This document shows positions 11,842-22,812 of a stretch of 64,000 nt of DNA, one piece after another. The notes beneath the pieces were generated by a model, which ran no database searches, had not been told where the DNA came from, and saw only the letters and a program-made list of their open reading frames with translations. The stretch is from contig CM035427.1 of NCBI GenBank assembly GCA_020310875.1, forward strand, positions 93,852,102 through 93,916,101, read 5' to 3'. Both the position numbers and the translations under genes were made by a program. The first letter of the stretch is position 1; every line of letters begins with the position of its first letter. This DNA is from Ceratopteris richardii. Its lineage: Eukaryota > Streptophyta > Polypodiopsida > Polypodiales > Pteridaceae.

Positions 11842-11987
11842 CTTGCCATACTCCTCCCCTGCGTTGTGGGATTCGGGGGGTCCCATGGGCACTAGTCCCA
11901 TTCACTTGTAACTTTTTCTCTTTAATATAATTAAAGTCCGGGAGATTAGGCTAAGGCCGAACTTCCTTTATATAAAAAAAAAAAAAA
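11842..11987 (+). other. LINE-A 3' UTR and poly(A) tail
   Basis: A short UTR with CACTTGTAACTTTTTCTC and AAAGTCCGGGAGATTAGG, shared almost exactly with LINE-B (14978-15119) and, on the minus strand, with LINE-C (31005-31128). It ends in 14 A residues. The conserved tail is probably the part recognised by the RT in cis. Confidence 0.8.
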
Positions 11988-12015
11988 TGAAGCTAGGGAA
12001 TCTATCCCCTTATTG

Positions 12016-12500
12016 GTCGATAACAATGGAACCGAATGTAGCACAGAAGTTGAGAATAGATCTATCATTGTCGAGCACTTTACCCATCTTCTCGGGGTCT
12101 CGGTTTTCATCTTTCCCCGCACAGGCATGACTCCATGGCAACCATCTCAAGGGTTGCTCAATCTAGAATCCCAGAGAACATGATTTCTCTGCTAGATGTT
12201 AACATTTCCGAGAATGAAATTATTGACGTTATTGATGCTCTTCCCAATGGGAAAAGTCGATAACAATGGAACCGGATGTAGCACAGAAGTTGAGAATAGA
12301 TCTATCATTGTCAAGCACTTTACCCATCTTCTCGGGGTCTCGGCTCATCTTTCCCCGCACAGGCATGACTCCATGGCAACCATCTCAAGGGTTGCTCAAT
12401 CTAGAATCCCAGAGAACATGATTTCTCTGCTAGATGTTAACATTTCCGAGAATGAAATTATTGAGGTTATTGATGCTCTTCCCAATGGGAAAAGTCTAGG
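12016..12500. repeat. 240-bp direct tandem duplication in LINE-B
   Basis: The segment beginning GTCGATAACAATGGAACC at 12016 recurs at 12256 and extends through the AATGGGAAAAGTC sequence. Copies differ by small indels. LINE-A has only one copy, so the duplication arose in LINE-B. Confidence 0.85.
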
Positions 12501-13456
12501 CCCTGATGGCCTCACCAATGAGTTTTTCAAGTCCTTCAAACATGAGGTGGCCACCCCACTGCGTCTGGTGTGGCAAGAGGCTCTCTCCTTCGGTGCCCTC
12601 CCTGAGTGTCTTAATAATGGCATCATCAAGTTAATCCACAAAAGGGGAGATAAGAACAAAATTGAAAACTGGCGACCGATTACCATGCTCCAAACAGGAT
12701 ACAAGATAATTGCAAAAGTTATTGCCAACAGAATCTCTTGTCATTTAAAGTCATGGCTTTGTGAGGACCAGAAAGGTTTTATCAAAGGTAGATCTATACT
12801 TGAAGCAATTGTCGATATTTGGGAAGGCCTTGCTTTTGCTGAGGAGTCTGCACAAGATCTGGTATTCATTAAGATCGACTTCGACAAAGCGTATGACAGA
12901 TTGGAATGGGACTTTATTCTTCAATCATTGAAAGACCTTGGATGCAGCCAAAAGTTCACGAAGATGGTTTCCATTCTTCTTGGAAATGCTTCAACTAGAA
13001 TAAATATCAATGGTAAACTCTCTGAACCCATTCGTTTGAAAAGATCAATCAGGCAAGGCTGCCCTCTGGCTCCATTACTCTTCGCTATCGCCTCGAATGG
13101 ACTCAGTCGCCTTTTAAAGCATCACATGGACGCTGGCAATCTCAAGGGTCTTGCCTTACCTCTAAATCACGGCCAAATGATTGCGAGACTCTTTGCCGAT
13201 GACATGAATGCCTTTGTGCATAATGATATAAACAGCATTGAGGTGTTTTGGTGGTGCCTCGACACCTTTTGTGTGGCGTCAGGTTCAAAAATCAACCATG
13301 CTAAAACTACTTTTAGAACAATCAATGGACCTACACCCCAATTGTTGTTAGATCAGGGGTGTCAAGTTATCCCTAGAGGTCAAATTTTCCATCTCCTTGG
13401 CATTCCGATGGGATTCAACATCTCAATGGACCAACGAGGAACTGGGTGCTATCCAA

Positions 13457-13556
13457 GCTGGATAGCAAACTAAATCATTGGAAAGGTATGCAAGTCAACT
13501 TGGCAGCTTGGATAGCAAACTAAATCATTGGAAAGGTATGCAAGTCAACTTGGCAG
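13457..13556. repeat. 50-bp tandem duplication in LINE-B
   Basis: GGATAGCAAACTAAATCATT begins at 13460 and again at 13510, with the following bases through CAACTTGGCAG also repeated. LINE-A has a single copy. The duplication disrupts the ORF2 frame. Confidence 0.9.
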
Positions 13557-15228
13557 GGCGGGCTATGGTTGTTAACACATTTATGTTGTCTACAATTATT
13601 TACTTTATCTCGTGTTGGAGACCTAAGGAGAAAGACTTGGCCAAAGTGGAAAGAATCTGCAGAAACTTCCTTTGGACTGGGGATCCCAACAGGAGGGGGA
13701 TTCCCAAAATCAAATGGGAAACTTGCATTAGCCCGAAAGACTCAGGGGGATTGGGAATTTTGGATATCGTTGGGTTGGCTGACAAGCTGGCGGCAAAGTG
13801 GCTTATCAAGGCTTGGAGCAATAGTGAGTCCTCTTGGGCTAAATTGATCTTCAGAAACATGGAAGACCTTACCTTAGTTGGCCATCCTGGTTGGAAGGAC
13901 ATAGGGATTCTCACGCTTTTGTTCTCCCCCCACCCGGTGTCCCCTAAAGGCTCTAGCCTCGTGTGTTCTTTATGGAAGAGTTGGAACAAGGCCAAACAAT
14001 TCATCAGAATCAGTGATGAGTGGAAGTGGGCGGCTGGGATAAGACAAAATGACTCTATATGGTTCCCGATTGGCGGCATTAGGGGGGTGGAGTCTTGGAA
14101 CCTCCAAACTGCAAAGCGGTTATGGAACAAGGGGTTCAAACAGTGGAAACAACTGTGGAAACAAGAGACTTGCCAGTGGATTAGGTTCGAAGACTTGGAC
14201 CCGAGACTTAGAGTTACCCTCGAGGAATGGAATCTTCTTCAAGGTAGGTGTTTAGCATGGAACCGCTCAACTACCCACCTTCTCTGTTGTCAGGATCTTC
14301 CTTGCCTGGAGGGCCTCAAATGGAGCAATGGTAAGAAACTATCCAGAATCCCCAGCTTCAAAGAGAACTTAGATGTTCATCACACTCTTAACAAGAGATG
14401 GTGCCTTTCTTGGACCAAACTTCGATGGGAACTAAAGTTCATGTCTATTTGGCACCCCCTAATTGAGATCAAAAAGTCCGTTCTCATGTGGCAGATCTTG
14501 CATAAAGGTATCTGGTCCAATGCAAGGGCTAACAAAATCTGTGGTGTGCCCCCATGGTGCAAGCGTTGCCATCGATGCATCGAAGATTTAGCTCACCTGT
14601 TCTTCGATTGCCCCAAGTCCCGTGTTATTTGGCATCACGTGACCCAGGTATTGAGACTCACGAACCAAATCAATTGGCAACAGGTGTTGTTGGGTGAGGC
14701 GGTCGGCTGCTCATCGAGGCTGTGGAATGCCATCAGGGGTGAGACTCTTTGGAAGATTTGGAGGGAGCGATGTGCTGTCAATTTTGGCCAAACTCCTAAG
14801 GAATGGTCGATCGAGAAATCCTTGTTTCTTCTAGGTAGAAGAATCTCCCGAGATAAGATATCTCCACCGTTTAGACATCACTGTATTTATCTCCTCGAAA
14901 ACAACAAGTTGAAACCCAAATGGGTCCCACATGAGGGTGATGATAGATTTATCTGCCTCATTTGTAATGCCCTCTAGCTTGCCATACTCCTCCCCTGCAT
15001 TGTGGGATTTGGGGGGTCCCATGGGCACTAGTCCCATTCACTTGTAACTTTTCTTCTCTATTTTAATTAAAGTCCGGGAGAATAGGCTAAGGCCGAACTT
15101 CCTTTTTAGAAAAAAAAAATGAAGCTAAATGTTCAACCTAGCTTTGACACTTCAGACTACCATCGCCTGACAGCACTCAATTGCCCACGCAAAGACATTC
15201 GAAAAAATGAAGCTAAATGTTCAACCTA

Positions 15229-15240
15229 GCTCTGATACCA
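15229..15240 (-). other. Primer binding site of LARD-A
   Basis: Read on the minus strand this is TGGTATCAGAGC, the standard primer site complementary to the 3' end of initiator methionine tRNA in many plant LTR elements. It lies two bases inside the 5' LTR. Confidence 0.88.
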
Positions 15241-15241
15241 C

Positions 15242-16000
15242 TGTTGTGGAAGGACTCCATAGCCTTCACACAACTAAACTCAAGACTAACTAGCAAGGTC
15301 ACACACTAGGAAGAGAGATGTGTTTCCACCCAACCAACCCCTCCAATATATAGCTCCAAGACTAAGGGGGTAAGTCCTTCTCAAGAGGACATGTGTACCT
15401 TCCATCACATGGGTCCCTAAGGTGGTCACATGGTTTCCAAGCTTATATATCACATTCTAAAAGAAGAGTCTCCAAGCTCTTGTGGAAGGACTCAATAGCC
15501 TTCACACAACTGAACATGGGTCCCTAAGGTGGTCACATGGTTTCCAAGCTTAGGATATCACATTCTAAAAGAAGACTCTCCAAGCTCTTGTGGAAGGACT
15601 CCATAGCCTTCACACAACTGAACTCAAGACTAACTAGCAAGGTCACACACTAGGAAGAGAGATCTGTTTCCACCCAACCAACCCCTCCAATATATAGCTC
15701 CAAGACTAAGGGGGTAAGTCCTTCTCAAGAGGACATGTGTACCTTCCATCACATGGGTCCCTAAGGTGGTCACATGGTTTCCAAGCTTAGGATATCACAT
15801 TCTAAAAGAAGACTCTCCAAGCTCTCACGTAACGAAGTGGCTAGGAGAAGCTTCCAATCAAGCCTAAGGTACTCAACCTTAGAGAATTAGCCCTAAGATT
15901 CAAGACCCATCTAAAAGGGGTAAATAAACCATAAATCCAAAGGGTTTCACACCTAGAAACCCAAGGGTTCTACCCCTTAGACCCATGTAATTATACAACA
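15242..16000 (-). repeat. 5' LTR of LARD-A, enlarged by internal duplication
   Basis: 759 bp against 431 bp for the partner LTR. The GTGGAAGGACTC motif and following bases recur near 15245, 15481 and 15592, so the LTR contains partial tandem copies of itself. The last unit (15591-16000) is almost a full LTR. Ends are still TG...CA and the ACTAG duplication follows. Confidence 0.85.
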
Positions 16001-16054
16001 ACTAGGGTGAAAGGTTTTGCTTGTTAATTCTTTAAGAAAAGATTTCCTTCCTCT

Positions 16055-16922
16055 GATAGAAAGTTTACTAGCCACTTTTGGAGAGCAGTCTTCAAAAGGT
16101 TGGATACGAGACTTAGCATGAGTACGGCCGAGCATCCACAGTCGGATGGGCAAACAGAGAGGGTTAACCAAATACTAGAGGACATGCTTCGAGCATATGT
16201 GAATGAAAGGCAAACTAATTGGGAAGATTACTTACCTATAGTAGAGTTTGCATATAATAGTGCCAAGCACTCTTCCACCGGGCATAGTCCATTTATGCTT
16301 ATGTATGGGTTTCAGCCAAGAGCTCCTTATGCAGTAGGCTTGTAGAATGAAAAAGGTTCAAGCTGCAAAGGACTTCTTGGAAGAAATGAACGATATGCTT
16401 AGGCTTGCTAAGGACAGCATTAGGAGAGCTCAGGATAGAGCTAGAGCCTATGCTGACCCTCAAAGGAGAGATATCAACTTTGAGGTAGGAGAGCAGGTCT
16501 ATCTTAGAGTTCCATCTAGGTCTGAAACCATGAAGACGGGACCTTGTCCAAAACTATCTCCTAGGTATTGTGGACCCTTCCAAATACTTAAGAGAATAGG
16601 AAAGATGGCTTACCAGCTCCAACTTCCAGAGAGTAGTCAAATCCATCCAGTTTTTCATGTTAGCCGGCTTAAGAAAAGGCTGGGTGAATCTGACAACCTC
16701 ATTCCAGATAGTGAGGTAGTAGAGCCTATTTCTGTTCAATCTACTCCACATGAGTCTGAGAGCATACTACGCACTCGAGAGAAACGGATGAGAAGTCACT
16801 TGTATAAAGAGTGTTTAGTAAAGTGGAAAGATAGTTCAGAAGATAGTGCTATGTGGGAGCAGGTTAGCACCCTTCAGAGACGGTTTCCTGATTTTAGATT
16901 ACCTTCCCAAGAGTCTTCTTAA
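16055..16922 (+). pseudogene. GYP-1 pol C-terminus: integrase end and chromodomain
   Basis: The 3' part of a Ty3/gypsy pol gene. It starts within the integrase core at DRKFTSHFWRAVF, continues through HPQSDGQTERVN (the Glu of the DD35E triad lies in QTERVN) and the YNSAKHSSTGHSPF segment. A stop and frameshift lie at about 16343-16347. The frame resumes with the GYP-type C-terminal domain (VGEQVYLRVPSR, GPFQILKRIGKMAYQLQLP, HPVFHVSRLK) and ends in a chromodomain-like stretch (LVKWKDSSEDSAMWE). The chromodomain identifies a chromovirus. The missing N-terminal part of this polyprotein lies in the opposite orientation at 18873-22812. Confidence 0.88.
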
Positions 16923-17060
16923 GGGGAAGGATATGGGGAAACAATACGGAGACAGGACCATGTATTTCTATACATGGGGATATAGTGGGAGTAGTGATTC
17001 TATTATTTCTCTCTTTCTATCAGACCTTCCAATACCATTTTTGAGGACAAAAATGGAACT

Positions 17061-17073
17061 AAGGGGAAGGAAA
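17061..17073 (+). other. Polypurine tract of GYP-1
   Basis: AAGGGGAAGGAAA lies immediately before the LTR start, preceded by the TTGAGGACAAAAATGG block common upstream of gypsy 3' LTRs. Confidence 0.8.
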
Positions 17074-17347
17074 TGTTATATGGAGTAACCCCTAAGAAGA
17101 GGTGTGAACCACCTCTTAGCCTTGTTTAGATGGGCTCACACATGAGTGCCATGTGGCATCCATGTGTGAAGCCATGTGGGGGGAGCTCACTTCTATATAT
17201 ATATAGAGAGAGAGTAAATACTGGAATCACTATGCGGCTGGGCGGCACGACTTTTGAGAGAACTCCGTGTATCTTCGGCAGCTCTGTCTCGGGACTCCTG
17301 TAGAGATGTTGATCACAAAAGGTTGGGAAGCTCATCAGAGCACTACA
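17074..17347 (+). repeat. 3' LTR of GYP-1
   Basis: 274 bp, TGTTATATGG to ACTACA, matching the reverse complement of 23947-24208. It contains a TATATATATA stretch as a possible promoter TATA element. It is followed by TCAAG (17348-17352), the reverse complement of CTTGA at 24209-24213. Confidence 0.88.
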
Positions 17348-17352
17348 TCAAG

Positions 17353-18700
17353 TTTCTATAAAAGTCAAAGAAGTATACAAAACATAAAGAGAATTTATAT
17401 GGGAGCTTTTACATGAATATACGGTGAGCTTGCATCTCCAACACTCCCCCTTAAGTTGCATCATACAATGCCTTTTAAATTAAAATTGTCTTTGAGCTTA
17501 AAGATCTTGTTTGAGGTCAAGATTCTTGTAAAAATATTTGCAACTCAATTTCTTTGTTTTCATGTAATTAAAAAAAGCTTCCATTTTACAGTCCTTTATT
17601 GAACAAAGTAGTAATGCGCTTCATATATCTACTCCTTGCGTGATAGATAGAGGTATCGAAAAAAAAAATGCAACTAGTAATATAAGAAACGAAAATGTAA
17701 CCAATATCATAACCAAGATAAAAAGAAATTTTCCCTAACCATTGTACTTCACATGTTGCATTATTTGTACTCTAAGATTGAGCTTTTATGATGATAATCC
17801 CACCATAGGTTGCGGGAAGTCCACCATATGCTTGCATCTCCAAGCATAAATACATAACTTGATGTAGATCTTTTATCTCTGGGGATTTCTATCCAATTTT
17901 AATCCCTAAATTCATAAAGGATTATTTGATTATTATATCATATAGTACTTATTCATTTAGTGTGTCCTACATGTATCTTAAATCTCTCTTTACCACATCT
18001 AAGTGATGGCTAGTAGGAAAGTACACGAATTGGGAGAGCAATCTTATTACGTGAGATATATCTAGAGTTGTAATGGGCATATAAATCAATGATTCAGAAA
18101 AGTATCTATGTTGAATTTTATAATCCAAAAGGCATTTATCATGAACATTAGCTTGGTATTAGGATTTTTAGGTTGACGCATAAATGTATTAAAATTTAAT
18201 GCCATACTTCTTCAAGAAATCTAACATGTGTTTTCTTTAAATCACACACACACACGTATTTTTTTTGTGTGTGTGTGTGTCTATTGAAGTCCTAATAAAT
18301 TCACACACACACACACACATATGTGTGTGTGTGTCTATTGAAGTCCTAATAAATTGAATGCAAGTATTTTTTTTCAAAATCAAGATCAATTATCTATGAT
18401 TTATCGTTTTTGTTTTCTCTAACTTACTCAACTGATAGTTATCAATGTTACTTGCACACTTTGGTAGTTAGAAAACAAAGAACTTTAGTCCATAGGAAGT
18501 ATAGACTTCAAAATTGTGGATTAGTTGAAAGTCAACGTTTGATTAAAGTTCCATGGCAAAAGATTTCATCAACTAGTTGTGGGAATTCATGTAAGAACTT
18601 TAGAGAGTTAAAAGTCTTGACGTGGACTTCATATCTACTAGTGTTATAGAGAATCATGTTTGCATTCACCAATGGTTTAATATAGGTACATGGGATAACT
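17353..18700 (-). pseudogene. Decayed Ty1/copia element, 3' end of pol plus LTR start
   Basis: On the minus strand, broken translations give SLIYM..TTLDISHVIRLLSQF..FP (about 17960-18110), matching the copia RNase H-region segment with LDIS and SQF. Near 17485-17535 ANIFTRIL corresponds to the terminal ADIFTK motif. A purine tract (CTTAAGGGGGAG, about 17444-17455) then precedes TGTTGGAGATG at 17443, the start of the copia LTR. GYP-1 inserted in that LTR about 90 bp later. Stops are numerous. The rest of the LTR probably continues at 24214 on the far side of GYP-1. Confidence 0.7.
18243..18345. repeat. Paired CA/TG microsatellites
   Basis: A (CA)n run is followed by (TG)n, a short unique spacer (CTATTGAAGTCCTAATAAAT), then (CA)n and (TG)n again with the same spacer repeated. 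Adjacent CA and TG runs are self-complementary and could fold as hairpins or cruciforms, a plausible cause of the duplication. Confidence 0.85.
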
Positions 18701-18872
18701 CTATTTTTCTCTATATGTAAGAATAATAATATACATCCAAGATTGGACTCATCTTCATTAGTTGAGCAAGAAAGGTAAATCTATGGGCCAAATACTCAAA
18801 AGATGATGGACTAGATATAAAGAAAGGTAAGGTTTGCATAGAGAAAACAAGGCAAACATGTAGGTCAAATCC

Positions 18873-21460
18873 TCAAGAAAAGAATTGCCTAGATAAAGGA
18901 AGACCATATAATCGGTATAGGTTCTCTACAAAGAGTCTAGCCAACTCTGGTGTCTTCACTGTAGTACGTGTCGGAATAAACCTAGCCATTTTGGTTAACC
19001 TATCCACAATTACCCATATTGAGTCGCGCCCTCTCTGTGTCTTAGGTAATCCGACTATAAAGTCCATGGAGATACTCTCCCACTTCCCATTTGGAATATC
19101 CAATGGGTGGAGTAGTCCTCCAATCCTCAACCTCTGAGCTTTGTTGACCTCGCATTTATTGCACTTAAGCACATACTCTAGGACGTCCTTATGAAGTCCA
19201 GGCCAATAAAACTGCCTCTTAACAAGATCATAAGTCTTGTTAACTCCTGGGTGTCCCACACTAGGTGTGTCATGACACTCATACAAAATATGCCGTCTCA
19301 ACTTAGTATCTCTAGGGACACACACCTTTCCTTTATATAACAGATATCCATCATGGACACTGTAATTCTTCCACTTGAATCCTTCTTGAGTACTCGTCGA
19401 TACTCCATCCTCACTGGAAACCCGTATATCACGATCCCCATTGTCTATGGCTTCCCAAATCTCAGAATATGCAGGATCAAGCCTACATTTTCCTCTAAGG
19501 GACTCAAGTAGCTCACTAGTGATCTGAGTAAAACTCAGTCCATTGAGCATAGGCATGCGGCTAAGTGAATCAGCCACTACATTAAACTTTCCGTTCCTAT
19601 ACCTAAGCTCATAATCAAACTCTTGAAGGGTCTCTGCCCATCGGGCCTTACGACCTTTAAGGTCTGTTTGATTAGAGAGCCACTTAATGCTCTCTTGATC
19701 AAACACTATCATGACTTTGGCACCATATAAATAATGACGCCACTTCTTCAAAGCATGGACTATTGCATACAACTCCTTCTCATAGACGGAGTAATTCTTC
19801 TGAGCTGGTTCTAGTTTCTTGCTCTCAAAAGCTACTGGTCGACCATCGTGTACTAAAACCGCTCCTATAGCAAAGTCACTCGTGTCAGTCTCAACCACAA
19901 ATGGTTTGTTGGGATCTGTTATGTGTAGAAGTGGGGTTGTAGCAATTGCTACTTTCAACTTCTCCATACTTTGCTTCTGTTCGTCTCCCCAATGAAAGGC
20001 TTTCCCTTTCCCTTTAAGCTGTTCCGTCATCGGAACAGCAATCTTGGCATAGTTCTTAATGAATCTTCGATAGAAACCTGATACACCTAGGAAGATCTGC
20101 AGCTCCTCCAGGTTCCTTGGATGTGGCCATTCCATAATAGCCCTTACTTTTTCAGGATCCATCTGGATTCCATCCTGGGAGACTATATGCCCAAGGTATC
20201 TAACCTCTGTCTTGAAAAATTCACATTTTGATTCCTTAGCAAAGAGTGAATTTTCCCTTAGCACTTGAAATACCTTCCTCAAATGTTCCAACTGCTCTTC
20301 TTCTGATGCACTATAGATCAGAATGTCATCCAGGAAATCTACTACAAAATGTCCTAGATAAGGCCGTAAAACACTATTCATGAGTTTCATGAAAGTGGCA
20401 GGAGCATTGGTGAGACCAAAAGGCATCACCAAAAACTCATAGTGCCCATATCTAGTTCTAAATGCAGTCTTAGGGACATCCTCTGCCCTAATCCTGATCT
20501 GGTGATATCCTGATCTAAGGTCAAGCTTGGTAAAATACCTAGCTTGATGTAACTGATCAAATATGTCTTCCAATCTAGGCATTGGAAACCTATTTTTGAT
20601 AGTTACCTTATTAAGTGCTCTATAATCTATACATAGTCTCATAGAGCCATCTTTCTTTTTAACTAGGAGCATTGGCGATGTCCATGGTGAGTTACTAGGT
20701 TTGATGAAGCCCTTGTCTAGATAATCCTGCAATTGCTTCTCAACCTCCTCATGCTGAGAAACACTAAGCCTATAAGGTGGTCTGCAAATAGGGTTAGTGT
20801 TAGTAACAACCTCTATGGCATGGTCAATGTCCCCTCTCTCAGGTGGTAGCCCTCTAGGTAAGTCAGTGGGGAAAACATCTCTATATTCAAACATAAGATC
20901 CTTAAAACTTTTAACCACACACTCTTGAAAAAAAGAATAGTAGAAAGTCCTGTTCATATTTACATTCATATCATGAAAATATACATCAGATGAGCTATCT
21001 GTACAATGCTCCATATCAGGACTATACAATAAAAACATGTCCTGTACATGCTGAGAATAACAGAGACTATACAACTCTAGTGAAGAAATGAGAGGTGCAC
21101 TAGGTACATCTCTCTCTCCCTGAATACAAACTTTACTTCCATTCTTTTCAAATTCGAGTGTGTTATTTTGATAATTGCGTTTAAGTGTGTCTCCCAATCC
21201 CCATAGCCACTCTCTTCCTAAGACTAGATCTGTCCTCTCCATATTCATTATTTGGAAGTCCATATAATCTGTATAGTCCTGCATCTTGACTTCCAAATTG
21301 GATACCATAGTATCCCATATTCTTTTATCTTGCCCTTGCATCATAGATACAATGTATTTATGTGCACTAGGCTGCTGGGGAATCTTTAATTTCTTGACCA
21401 AAGCATAGTTTATAAAATTATGAGTAGCCGAGTCATCATCATGACCCGCACCCTGGTCTC
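18873..21460 (-). pseudogene. GYP-1 pol: protease, RT, RNase H and integrase N-terminus
   Basis: A long minus-strand frame. The degenerate protease begins near 21440 with [10 protein letters not shown] (the usual Gly of DSGAT is missing). RT motifs include [60 protein letters not shown] and the catalytic FLDD. RNase H follows ([33 protein letters not shown]), then the integrase H2C2 zinc finger ([19 protein letters not shown]...CNKCE) and the first catalytic Asp in SMDFIVGLP. The frame ends abruptly at about LYRLYGLP, before the second catalytic Asp, at an inversion breakpoint. The rest of the integrase is on the plus strand at 16055-16922. Confidence 0.9.
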
Positions 21461-21558
21461 GTATACACTACCATGCAATTTGACTAGGTCATGTGGTCCA
21501 AACTGTTGTGACCATAATGACTGAGTCAAACAACAGGTGTGTTCAACATCCTCGTGCA

Positions 21559-22812
21559 TCACCTCCACTCCCTTGCAGCTGGAGCTACCATGAATAGAAG
21601 GGTCTGCACTAGGTGGACCGCCTTTTTGCCCTTTTCGGGGGCCGTACTAGACTCTGGTCCCTTTTTCTTTTCTTCCCCCTTTTTGAGTGGACAGTTCCAC
21701 TGTGAATGGCTAGGAGATAGGCACCTAAAACATAGGTTCTCTCTTTTGGCCTTCTCAAACTGGTCTGTGGATAATCTAGGCCCTTGTGATCTTTGTTTTT
21801 TAATAAAAACTTTGGTTTTCCCAAAAGGCAAATTCTTCTTTAATTTAGTCGTACTAAGAGGCTTAAGGGGCTGATCCGTCTCCATAGGAGTATACTGAGG
21901 ACGGTTATGGTCCTCATAAATCTGTGCATATTTGATCGCCTCCTCAAACGTCTTAGGCGCATTCCTTCTGACTTCCCTCTTTATGGCTTTGTCCAAGCCC
22001 CTAACAAACCCTCTAGTCTTCTGAAAATCATCTAAGCCCTTAAGTTTCAAAATGATCTCTCTATAGTGGGATAGGTAGACTGAAAGAGGCCTACCTCTTT
22101 GAGTAATCCTATCCCACTCATCCCAATTCCTCTCCTCCTCATTCTCAGGAAGAAACTCTTTTAGAAAAAGAGTCTAAAACTGAGTCCAGTCAGTAGGGAT
22201 GGATTTCGCCTCCTTAAGACTCATCCACCACTTGTAAGCACGCGGGTCGAGGGAGAGACTCGCCTCTAGCACACGATACTCAGGTGGGGTACCCTTCAAT
22301 TGATGCAAATCATGCCACTTCTGTAAAAAAGTGTAGATTGCATCCTTGTTCCTGTCTCGGTCATCCCCCGTAAAAGTAGGTGGCTTTAAGTCTTTCAGGA
22401 GGGGAGCTTCCCTAGAGCTCTCTCCTTTATGCTTACTAGGAAGAGAAATATCTTTCCTAGTGAGCTCCAAAGGAAAAGGAGGAGTCTCTCTTTCCTTCCT
22501 AGCTAGGAAAGAGGTGACACTAGTCTCAAGTGAGATCATTTGAGACTTAAGCTGCTGTATAAGAGATGTGATGCTACCAAGATCTTTCTCTAATTTAAGG
22601 GTTTGCTCTTTCAAGCCTATGAATTGGTCTCGAGTGACAAATTCATCTATAAGTTCTTCATAAATGTATTCTTCGTGTGAAGGCTCTTTCTCTTCTAAGT
22701 TCTCTTCTATTTCTTGCCCTAATTCTACTTCTTCCATTCTAGAATCAGGATCCTCTAGTTGGTCTTTAGATGGAGAAGTGGTCTCAACTACTTGTTTGCC
22801 TTTAGTTTCCAT
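21559..22812 (-). pseudogene. GYP-1 gag, one in-frame stop
   Basis: The N-terminal section (22812-22177) is acidic with a heptad-rich segment followed by the capsid-like region (LKPPTFTGD, FLQKWHDLHQ, RAYKWWMSL). An in-frame TAG at 22174-22176 separates it from the same-frame continuation (RNWDEWDRITQ, LSHYREIILKLK, REVRRNAPKTFEEAI). A CX2CX4HX4C knuckle (CFRCLSPSHSQWNCP) lies near 21700. Gag packages genomic RNA. The downstream pol frame is separate and the join is degraded. Confidence 0.88.

Larger units (their letters stand above)
5721..11987 (+). mobile_element. LINE-A: nearly complete L1-type LINE
   Basis: The order is a repeat-rich 5' leader (5721-6400), ORF1 (6699-8018), ORF2 with endonuclease, RT and a C-terminal zinc-binding region (8018-11841), a 3' UTR, and a poly(A) tail (11974-11987). 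The left flank ends AAAAAATGAAGC (5709-5720). The tail runs into the same A-rich TGAAGC sequence at 11981-11992, consistent with target-primed insertion. ORF2 carries one stop and one frameshift, so the copy is inactive but young. Confidence 0.88.
12001..14977 (+). pseudogene. LINE ORF2 fragment (RT and zinc-binding tail)
   Basis: Closely similar to the RT part of LINE-A. The endonuclease and first RT region are absent because of 5' truncation. Two frames are visible: 12196-13473 (finger/palm, with KIDFDKAYDRLEWDF, RQGCPLAPLLF and catalytic FADD) and 13478-14977 (thumb and the C/H-rich zf-RVT-like tail). A 50-bp tandem duplication at the join breaks the frame. Near 13612 it retains the G missing from LINE-A, which identifies the LINE-A change as a deletion. 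Confidence 0.88.
11988..15119 (+). mobile_element. LINE-B: 5'-truncated LINE of the same family
   Basis: Starts inside ORF2 at the sequence corresponding to about 9148 of LINE-A (AGCTAGGGAATC) and runs to a poly(A) at 15110-15119. It is preceded and followed by A-rich TGAAGCT. The truncated 5' end is typical of incomplete target-primed reverse transcription. It also contains two internal tandem duplications (period about 240 bp at 12016/12256 and 50 bp at 13460/13510). Confidence 0.85.
149..16000 (-). mobile_element. LARD-A: non-autonomous LTR retrotransposon with nested LINEs
   Basis: The element is bounded by TGTTGT at 149 and ACAACA at 16000 and flanked by the perfect 5-bp duplication ACTAG (144-148, 16001-16005). 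It runs on the minus strand: 5' LTR 15242-16000, primer binding site 15229-15240, a purine tract next to the 3' LTR (580-592 read on the minus strand), and 3' LTR 149-579. The interior before nesting is non-coding; I see no gag, protease, RT or integrase belonging to it. About 9.4 kb of the interior is two later LINE insertions (5721-15119). It shares LTR ends and interior with LARD-B at 32998-38907. It must be mobilised in trans, which is the usual inference for large retrotransposon derivatives. Confidence 0.9.
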
